A stretch of 13,682 nucleotides of DNA from Paracoccaceae bacterium (GTDB lineage Bacteria > Pseudomonadota > Alphaproteobacteria > Rhodobacterales > Rhodobacteraceae), in the NCBI GenBank assembly GCA_007121055.1, contig SKMM01000307.1, forward strand, positions 1 through 13,682, written 5' to 3'. A program made the position numbers and the translations under genes. Under the pieces are notes generated by a model. It was not told the origin of the DNA. It did not search any database and worked only from the letters and a program-made list of their open reading frames with translations. Shown one piece after another: positions 1-4,608 of this stretch (its first letter is position 1; each line of letters opens with the position of its first letter).

Positions 1-510
1 GGCTTCGGCAATGGCCGCCCGATCCCGGCCGGCCCGCTGCGCGAGCCGGTGGCGGTGGGGCTCACGCGCGCCGATCTTCTGCTGTCCATCGGGGAGGCGC
101 CTGCGCAGGCGGCCTTCGACGCGCGCTGGGGGCCGGCCGTCGCCGGCGTGCCGCGGGTGCTGGGGGGGGTGGAGCCGCTGCAGACGGGCATGAGCTGGCG
201 CGGGCTGCGGGCGCTGGCCTTTGCCGGCATCGCCTATCCCGAACAGTTCTTCGCGACCCTGCGCGGGCTGGGGGCGGAGGTGGTGCGGGCGCAGGCGCTG
301 GACGACCACCAGGCCCTGGCGCTGCCGATGATGGCCCGGCTGGAAGCCGAGGCCCGGGCCGTGGGGGCGCAGCTCGTGACCACCGAGAAGGACGCAGCCC
401 GGCTGCCGCCCGGCTTCCGGTCGCGGGTGCTGACGCTGCCGGTGCGGCTGCGGCTGCACGAGGACGCCGCGCTGGAAGCCGCCCTCGACCGGCTGTTCGG
501 GCCGCGCTGA
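1..510 (+). CDS. lpxK: Tetraacyldisaccharide 4'-kinase LpxK, C-terminal part (5' end outside window)
   Basis: This is the last 169 residues of the kinase that phosphorylates the 4' position of the tetraacyldisaccharide-1-phosphate lipid A precursor, at the inner face of the inner membrane. The frame is open from base 1 and ends at TGA 508-510. The first residues read GFGNGRPIPAGPLREP, the conserved LpxK segment in which GPLREP is diagnostic. Further on are a DDHQ segment (window residues 101-104), corresponding to the family's D-H-H region, and TTEKDAARLP, the family's conserved TTEKDA motif. The N-terminal P-loop half must lie upstream of the window. No gene follows directly on the same strand, so this is probably the end of its transcript; a possible terminator starts 26 bases after the stop. 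An internal ATG at 49 is not the real start, because homologous sequence continues upstream of it to the edge. Confidence 0.93.
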   Translation, partial: GFGNGRPIPAGPLREPVAVGLTRADLLLSIGEAPAQAAFDARWGPAVAGVPRVLGGVEPLQTGMSWRGLRALAFAGIAYPEQFFATLRGLGAEVVRAQALDDHQALALPMMARLEAEARAVGAQLVTTEKDAARLPPGFRSRVLTLPVRLRLHEDAALEAALDRLFGPR

Positions 511-536
511 GCGCGCCTGGCGGCGCAGTGGCAGGG

Positions 537-571
537 AACCGCCGGTCCGGGGGCGAACTGAGCGGTTTTTT
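537..571 (+). terminator. Possible intrinsic terminator after lpxK
   Basis: AACCGC (537-542) can pair with GCGGTT (562-567), and a run of six T (566-571) follows, overlapping the stem. The 19-base loop is large and GC-rich, and other pairings inside it are possible, so the structure is weaker than the terminator at 4451. Its position just after the lpxK stop supports the call. Confidence 0.4.
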
Positions 572-639
572 GCCGTTTTCCCGCAGGGCCACACATCAGG
601 GAAACCCGGTGCGCGCAACGGCGGCGTGTCTTTTTCCTT

Positions 640-654
640 TTGCATATCCTGCAA
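640..654. repeat. Inverted repeat TTGCA-N5-TGCAA
   Basis: TTGCA (640-644) and TGCAA (650-654) form a perfect 5-bp inverted repeat around TATCC. The size and symmetry resemble a dimeric repressor site. No regulator can be named and the function is unknown. Confidence 0.4.
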
Positions 655-655
655 T

Positions 656-676
656 AGGAACGATCTTAAAGTTCCT
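656..676. repeat. Inverted repeat AGGAAC-N9-GTTCCT
   Basis: AGGAAC (656-661) and GTTCCT (671-676) are perfect complements across a 9-base A/T-rich spacer. The repeat lies one base after the TTGCA palindrome. It could be an operator or a small RNA hairpin; no T tract follows, so a terminator is unlikely. Confidence 0.4.
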
Positions 677-778
677 GCCGCGGCGGCGGCACGCAGGTGG
701 CCGTCCCATTGGTGCGGGCCTGACCAAAACCGGCGGCGAACTCCGTCGAGAATGCCTCCGTTAACGAAGGAATTGATC

Positions 779-806
779 TTGTCATTTCTTCAGCTCTGCC
801 CATAAT
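779..806 (+). promoter_or_regulatory. Sigma-70-type promoter for the H-NS-family gene
   Basis: TTGTCA (779-784) matches the -35 consensus at five of six bases, and CATAAT (801-806) matches the -10 at five of six, with a 16-bp spacer. Transcription would begin near 812-814. This puts the in-frame ATG at 805 inside the -10 box, so it cannot serve as start codon for this transcript, and supports a start at 838 or 844. Confidence 0.6.
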
Positions 807-831
807 GGAAGAATCAATGACACGCTTGATG

Positions 832-837
832 CAGGAA
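832..837 (+). promoter_or_regulatory. Ribosome binding site deciding the start at 844
   Basis: CAGGAA lies six bases before ATG 844, a good Shine-Dalgarno distance. It abuts ATG 838 directly, too close to serve that codon. It is therefore the main evidence, with the promoter at 779-806, for choosing 844. Confidence 0.6.
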
Positions 838-843
838 ATGACA

Positions 844-1161
844 ATGGGCAGACCCGATCTGGAAAAAATGGACCTGGACGAGTTGAAGCGGCTGCAGAAG
901 GACGTCGCGGCGGCCATCGCGACCTATCAGGAACGCCAGCGCGAGGAGGCGCGGGCGCTGCTCGAGAAGCAGGCGCGCGAGATGGGCTTCAAGCTCGAGG
1001 AACTGGCCGTTCCGGCCAGTCGGCGCAAGGGCCGTGCGTCGCCCGCCCGCTATCGCCACCCCGAGAACCCGACACTGACCTGGACCGGCCGTGGCCGGCG
1101 GCCGAACTGGATCACCGCGGCGCTGGAGGAAGGGCGCACGCTGGAGGACATGCAGGTCTGA
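844..1161 (+). CDS. H-NS/HvrA-family nucleoid-associated regulator
   Basis: A 105-residue DNA-binding protein of the H-NS histone family. Residues about 4-50 (starting PDLEKMDLDELKRLQKD) are a charged helical oligomerisation region. Residues about 68-105 form the C-terminal DNA-binding domain, with YRHPENPTLTWTGRGRRPNW containing the TWTGRGRxPxW core that contacts the minor groove of A/T-rich DNA. In Rhodobacter, HvrA-type members of about this length act as global regulators, including of photosynthesis and nitrogen-fixation genes; the target here is unknown and paralogues are common, so no symbol is given. ATG 844 is chosen because of CAGGAA six bases upstream and because the promoter's -10 box covers the earlier in-frame ATG at 805, which would add 13 residues. 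The next gene begins 56 bases after the stop on the same strand and may be co-transcribed. Confidence 0.9.
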   Translation: MGRPDLEKMDLDELKRLQKDVAAAIATYQERQREEARALLEKQAREMGFKLEELAVPASRRKGRASPARYRHPENPTLTWTGRGRRPNWITAALEEGRTLEDMQV

Positions 1162-1173
1162 GGCCATTGCGGA

Positions 1174-1198
1174 GTCGGCGCGGAGCTCCCGCGCCGAC
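1174..1198 (+). other. Perfect GC-rich hairpin between the H-NS and BrkB-type genes
   Basis: GTCGGCGCGG (1174-1183) and CCGCGCCGAC (1189-1198) form a perfect 10-bp stem around the loop AGCTC. No T tract follows, so it is not a standard intrinsic terminator. It may partly terminate, protect the 3' end of the upstream message, or separate expression of the two genes. It ends about seven bases before the Shine-Dalgarno sequence of the next gene. Confidence 0.5.
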
Positions 1199-1217
1199 AT
1201 GACCGAGGGAGGCTTTC

Positions 1218-2093
1218 GTGGCGTCCGTACAATCACAGCCCTCGGCCCCGTCGCCGGTTAACCGTGCGCGCCATGTTCTTTCCGGACTCTGGACGCGGGT
1301 CGGCGAGCGGAATGTTGCGCTCGTCTCGGCGGGAATTGCGTTTTATGCAATGCTTGCGATTTTCCCGGGCGTCGCTGCGGTGGTCTCGCTCTGGAGTGTT
1401 TTGTCCGACCCGGCGCAGATCGAGGGGCAGTTGGGCCTGATCCGCGAATTCGTGCCCGAGGAAGCGTTTGATCTTCTGGCCGATCAGGTGGATCGGCTGG
1501 TGGGCGATGTCGACGGAACGCTGGGGCTGACGGGGATCGTGTCGCTGCTGGTCACCTTGTGGTCGGCGCGGCTGGGGGTCGGCGCGCTGATTCAGGGGCT
1601 CAACGCCGTGCATGGCGTGCCCGACCGCGGCGGGATTGGCCACACCCTCATGACCATGGCGCTGACCCTGACGCTGATCGGCGTGGCCATCGTCTCGCTG
1701 GCCACGGTGGTGATCCTTCCTGTGGTGCTGGCGTTCCTGCCATTGGGCGGTTGGACCTATCTCGCGCTGCGTGGGGCCAACTGGGTGGTCGTGCTGATGG
1801 TGGTGCTGGGGGCGGTGGCGCTGGTCTACCGTTTCGGGCCCAACATGCGCCCGCGGGTTCGGTGGCTGTCGCCGGGGCTGTGGCTGGCGGTGGGGGTCTG
1901 GGTCGCGGTGTCGGTGGGCTTTTCGTGGTACCTGTCGAATTTCGGGAACTACGGCGCCGTCTATGGCTCGCTGGGCGCGGTGATCGCTCTGTTGATGTGG
2001 TTCTACATCAGCGCCTTTGCGGTGCTGCTGGGCGCCTCGCTGAACGCCGCGCTTGGCGATGAGGAGGCGGCTCCCGGCACCGGCGGGGGCTGA
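1218..2093 (+). CDS. YihY/BrkB-type inner-membrane protein (UPF0761-like)
   Basis: A 291-residue integral membrane protein of the YihY/virulence factor BrkB family. The name comes from a Bordetella serum-resistance locus; no biochemical activity is established for the family. The N-terminal family signature NVALVSAGIAFYAMLAIFPG is present (about residues 33-52) at the start of the first membrane span. It is followed by a soluble acidic stretch (about 65-100) and further hydrophobic spans ending with ALLMWFYISAFAVLLGASLN near the C-terminus, consistent with the usual six spans. The tail is short and Gly/Ala-rich. The start is GTG at 1218, preceded by GAGGGAGG at 1205-1212, a strong Shine-Dalgarno sequence at good distance. 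The gene follows the H-NS-family gene and is convergent with pheA, with 13 bases between the two stop codons and no visible terminator. Confidence 0.9.
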   Translation: MASVQSQPSAPSPVNRARHVLSGLWTRVGERNVALVSAGIAFYAMLAIFPGVAAVVSLWSVLSDPAQIEGQLGLIREFVPEEAFDLLADQVDRLVGDVDGTLGLTGIVSLLVTLWSARLGVGALIQGLNAVHGVPDRGGIGHTLMTMALTLTLIGVAIVSLATVVILPVVLAFLPLGGWTYLALRGANWVVVLMVVLGAVALVYRFGPNMRPRVRWLSPGLWLAVGVWVAVSVGFSWYLSNFGNYGAVYGSLGAVIALLMWFYISAFAVLLGASLNAALGDEEAAPGTGGG

Positions 2094-2106
2094 CCCGCCC
2101 GAGGGC

Positions 2107-2943
2107 TCAGTGCCGCCGCGGGTCGGCGGCATAGACCCCAAGTACGGTCAGTTGCGAGGTGAAATACCGCAGTTCCTCGAGGGCGAGCTTGACGTTGGGG
2201 TCCTCCGGGTGGCCCTCCACCTCGGCGAAGAACTGGGTGGCGGTGAAGGAGCCGCCGACCATGTAGCTTTCCAGCTTGGTCATGTTCACGCCGTTGGTCG
2301 CGAACCCGCCCATGGCCTTGTAGAGCGCTGCGGGGATGTTGCGGACGCGGAACACGAAGGCCGTCATCATGCCCGACGTGCCGCGGCGGCTCCAGTCGGG
2401 TTCGCGCGCCATCAGCAGGAAACGGGTGGTGTTGTTGGACTGGTCCTCGATGTGGCGGGCGAGGATGTCGAGGCCGTAGATCTCGCCCGCAAGCTCCGAG
2501 GCAAGGGCCGCGCGGGAAGGGTCGGCCTCGGCCGCGACCGCGCGGGCAGCCCCCGCGGTGTCGGCGGCGACGGTGGAGCGGATGTTGTGTTCGCGCAGGA
2601 AGTCCCGGCACTGGCCCAGCAGGACGGTGTGGCTGACGGCCTCGCGCACCTCCTCGAGCGGCGTGCCCGGCACCGCGAGCAGGTTGATGTGGACCCGCAC
2701 GAAGGCCTCGGCGACGATGTGCAGCCCCGATTTCGGCAGCAGCGAATGGATGTCGGCCACCCGCCCGTAGGTCGTGTTCTCGACCGGGAGCATCGCCAGA
2801 TCGGCCTCGCCCGCGCGCGCCGCCTCGATCGCATCCTCGAAGGTGCGGCAGGGCAGGGGCTCCATGTTGGGCCGGGCCTCGCGGCAGGCCTGGTGCGAAT
2901 AGGCCCCGGGCTCGCCCTGGAAGGCGATGCGGTTGGTCAGCAT
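2107..2943 (-). CDS. pheA: Prephenate dehydratase PheA
   Basis: A 278-residue cytoplasmic enzyme converting prephenate to phenylpyruvate, the committed step of phenylalanine synthesis. The substrate-binding domain covers residues 1-175: it opens with IAFQGEPGAYSHQA, contains the conserved PVEN segment, and closes with NNTTRFLLM, whose TTRF (172-175) is the catalytic signature. An ACT regulatory domain follows (about 193-270), with AALYKAM in place of the usual GALxxAL and ESY where many enzymes have the phenylalanine-binding ESRP. There is no chorismate mutase domain, so this is the monofunctional type. The frame is open upstream to 3087, but MLTNRIAFQGE fits the family's N-terminus; the Shine-Dalgarno sequence is poor, and an in-frame GTG at 2973 is the main alternative. 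It is divergent from the cytochrome gene at 3091. Confidence 0.95.
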   Translation of the reverse strand: MLTNRIAFQGEPGAYSHQACREARPNMEPLPCRTFEDAIEAARAGEADLAMLPVENTTYGRVADIHSLLPKSGLHIVAEAFVRVHINLLAVPGTPLEEVREAVSHTVLLGQCRDFLREHNIRSTVAADTAGAARAVAAEADPSRAALASELAGEIYGLDILARHIEDQSNNTTRFLLMAREPDWSRRGTSGMMTAFVFRVRNIPAALYKAMGGFATNGVNMTKLESYMVGGSFTATQFFAEVEGHPEDPNVKLALEELRYFTSQLTVLGVYAADPRRH

Positions 2944-3010
2944 CTGCGGGGGGGATTGTCGGATATCCGTCACGTTTCGTGCCCTGTGCCGGCGCCGTGG
3001 GGCGACTGGT

Positions 3011-3037
3011 CGCGGTAAGTATCGCTTGAACTTCGCG
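3011..3037. repeat. Imperfect palindrome between the divergent pheA and cytochrome genes
   Basis: CGCG (3011-3014) plus AAGT (3017-3020) mirrors ACTT (3030-3033) plus CGCG (3034-3037), with a GT bulge on the left arm. It lies in the shared 147-base control region. A weak plus-strand promoter candidate overlaps it: TTGAAC at 3026-3031 with TATGTG at 3050-3055, spacer 18. The element could be an operator for either gene. Both the palindrome and the promoter are tentative. Confidence 0.3.
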
Positions 3038-3090
3038 AGTGGAAGCGGATATGTGACGGCGACTTCTAAGCCGGCAGCCAGGGGCACGAC

Positions 3091-4428
3091 ATGTTCGACA
3101 CAATGGTGTTTACCAAGGCGCTGGGCGCTCTTTCCGGGGCGCTCCTGATCTTTCTTCTTGGTAGTTGGGTGTCCAACGCGATCTTCGTGCCGGGCAGCCG
3201 CGACCTGCCGCCGGCCTTCACGCTAGGCCTGCCCGACGACGATGCCCCCGATGTTGCCGCGGCCGAGGATGCGGCGCCGGAAATGACCCTCGCCGAGGCA
3301 TTCCAGATGGCCGATGCCGCCGCCGGTGCTCGGGTCTGGAACCAGTGCCGCGCCTGCCATGTGGCGGACGACACCCGCAACAATGTGGGCCCCTACCTGC
3401 AGAACGTCATGGGGCGCGACATCGGGGCGGTGGACGGGTTCCGCTATTCCGGCGCGCTGCCCGAGGGCGAGCGCTGGACGGTCGAGAACATGTACGCCTT
3501 CCTCGAGAACCCGCGTGGCTGGGCGCCGGGGACGTCGATGGCGTTCAACGGTCTGGGCAACCAGATGGACCGGATGAACGTGATCGCGTTCCTGATCGAC
3601 AACTCGCCCGACTTCGACCCCGCCACGGATGCGCCCGCCATCGACGAGGCCGCGGTGACCGAGGACGAGGCCGTCGAGGAGGATGTTGCCGAGGTCGCAC
3701 GCGAGGAAGACGCGGTCGAGGACGAGGCTGTCGAGGCGCCCGCCGAGGAGGCGCCGGAGGAAGAGGTCGTCGAGGCCCCGGCCGAGGAAGCCACGGAAGA
3801 AGAGGTCGTCGAGGCCCCCGCCGAGGACGCCCGCGAGGAAGACGTGGCCGAGGCTCCGGCCGACGAGGCGCCCGAGGAAGACGTGGCCGAAGCCCCCGCC
3901 GAGGAAACCGTCGAAGAAGAGGTCGCCGAGGCGCGCGAGGAGGACGTGGCCGAGGACGAGGTCGCCGAGGCCCCGGCTGAGGAGGTTGTCGAGGAGGAAA
4001 TCGCCGAAGCCCCCGCCGACGAGGCCACCGAAGAGGAGATCGCCGCGGCGCCCGCCGAGGAGGCCGTCGAGGAGGAGGCCGTCGAGGCCCCGGCCGAAGA
4101 CATGTCGGAGTTCGCCCAGATGGTTGCCGCGGGCGACGTGACCGCCGGCGCCCGCGTCTGGAACCAGTGCCGCGCCTGCCATGTGGCGGACGCCGAGCAG
4201 AACCGCGTCGGCCCGCATCTGGTGGGGATCGTCGGGCGCGAGGCAAACTCGATCGAGGGCTTCCGCTACTCCGGCAACCTCCCCGATGTGGTCTGGACGC
4301 TGGACAACCTCAACGATTACCTTGAGAATCCGCGCGGCTGGGCGCCGGGCACCTCCATGGCCTTCAACGGTCTGCGCAACATCGAGGACCGTGCCAACGT
4401 TCTGGCGTACATCGAATCGTTGCAGTGA
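3091..4428 (+). CDS. Membrane-anchored dihaem cytochrome c (c-y/c552-like) with acidic repeat linker
   Basis: A 445-residue c-type cytochrome. The N-terminus (MFDTM, then TKALGALSGALLIFLLGSW) is one membrane span at about residues 8-31 and resembles the uncleaved anchor of cytochrome c-y of Rhodobacter and c552/CycM of Paracoccus, which carry electrons from the bc1 complex to cytochrome oxidases on the periplasmic side. Two class I haem domains follow. Domain 1 (about 75-172) has CRACH at 86-90 and probable axial Met150; domain 2 (about 343-445) has CRACH at 360-364 and Met423. Both methionines sit in WAPGTSMAFNGL, and the domains are about 60% identical by eye. Between them, residues 192-336 are about eleven copies of a 13-residue Glu/Ala/Pro/Val repeat with no lysine. 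The family norm as I know it is one haem and roughly 175-200 residues. CAGGGG precedes ATG 3091; the gene is monocistronic, closed by the terminator at 4451. Confidence 0.9.
   Translation: MFDTMVFTKALGALSGALLIFLLGSWVSNAIFVPGSRDLPPAFTLGLPDDDAPDVAAAEDAAPEMTLAEAFQMADAAAGARVWNQCRACHVADDTRNNVGPYLQNVMGRDIGAVDGFRYSGALPEGERWTVENMYAFLENPRGWAPGTSMAFNGLGNQMDRMNVIAFLIDNSPDFDPATDAPAIDEAAVTEDEAVEEDVAEVAREEDAVEDEAVEAPAEEAPEEEVVEAPAEEATEEEVVEAPAEDAREEDVAEAPADEAPEEDVAEAPAEETVEEEVAEAREEDVAEDEVAEAPAEEVVEEEIAEAPADEATEEEIAAAPAEEAVEEEAVEAPAEDMSEFAQMVAAGDVTAGARVWNQCRACHVADAEQNRVGPHLVGIVGREANSIEGFRYSGNLPDVVWTLDNLNDYLENPRGWAPGTSMAFNGLRNIEDRANVLAYIESLQ
3334..3370 (+). repeat. 37-bp exact direct repeat, copy 1 (first haem-binding site)
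   Basis: This stretch encodes the VWNQCRACHVAD segment of haem domain 1 and is identical at all 37 bases to 4156-4192, which encodes the same segment of domain 2. Identity includes every synonymous position. Confidence 0.95.
3664..4098 (+). repeat. Degenerate 39-bp tandem repeat encoding the acidic 13-residue linker
   Basis: About eleven units follow one another in frame, most of them 13 codons long with single units of 12 and 14. The consensus is E-A-x-E-E-E-V-x-E-A-P-A-E; examples are EAPEEEVVEAPAE (220-232), EATEEEVVEAPAE (233-245) and EVVEEEIAEAPAD (298-310). The only basic residues are three arginines, each before Glu-Glu. The region should be highly acidic and either extended or in alternating short helix and proline-hinge form. 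Confidence 0.9.
4156..4192 (+). repeat. 37-bp exact direct repeat, copy 2 (second haem-binding site)
   Basis: Identical to 3334-3370. It encodes the CXXCH segment of haem domain 2. The flanking bases diverge immediately on both sides. Confidence 0.95.
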
Positions 4429-4450
4429 TCGGCATTCGACCGTCGCTCGA

Positions 4451-4475
4451 AGGGCCGCCCGTGGGGCGGCCCTTT
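4451..4475 (+). terminator. Intrinsic terminator of the dihaem cytochrome gene
   Basis: AGGGCCGCCC (4451-4460) pairs perfectly with GGGCGGCCCT (4464-4473) around a GTG loop, and the T run 4473-4475 follows. It lies 22 bases after the cytochrome stop and separates that gene from the yej operon. Confidence 0.8.
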
Positions 4476-4595
4476 CGCATGGCGGCGCTGCGCGAACGGT
4501 GACATTCGCGTAATCCCGGGTTGCGACATTCCGCCCTTGCGTTAGCTTGCAGTCAGCCAAGCGCCGCCCATCCGCCCGGCATGGCCCGCCAGCAT

Positions 4596-4599
4596 GGAG
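4596..4599 (+). promoter_or_regulatory. Ribosome binding site supporting the yejA start at 4609
   Basis: GGAG ends nine bases before ATG 4609. The earlier in-frame ATG at 4594 has no purine-rich sequence at a suitable distance, and the GGAG lies within its first codons. Confidence 0.45.
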
Positions 4600-4608
4600 T
4601 GTCCCGCG

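Larger units (their letters stand above)
511..843. other. Non-coding stretch between lpxK and the H-NS-family gene
   Basis: No convincing gene lies in these 333 bases; the short open frames here have no SD and no recognisable protein. The stretch holds the possible lpxK terminator (537-571), a pyrimidine-rich tract at 627-641, two small inverted repeats (640-654 and 656-676), and the promoter and leader of the H-NS-family gene (779-843). It is richer in A/T than the flanking genes. That would suit binding by an H-NS-type protein, possibly the neighbouring gene's own product, but this is inference. Confidence 0.6.

Noticed and set aside
528..764. Small plus-strand open frame of 78 codons after lpxK
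   Set aside because: It runs through the probable terminator and both inverted repeats, has no ribosome site, and its peptide shows no recognisable features.
805..843. Start of the H-NS-family protein at ATG 805, 817 or 829
   Set aside because: ATG 805 lies in the -10 box of the best promoter, and ATG 844 has the best-placed ribosome site and gives the usual family length.
2944..3087. 48-residue N-terminal extension of PheA
   Set aside because: The residues are Arg/Pro-rich, do not resemble the family, and overlap the control region of the divergent cytochrome gene.
3664..4098. CRISPR-like regular repeats
   Set aside because: The units are contiguous, degenerate and in frame with a protein; there are no unique spacers between constant repeats.
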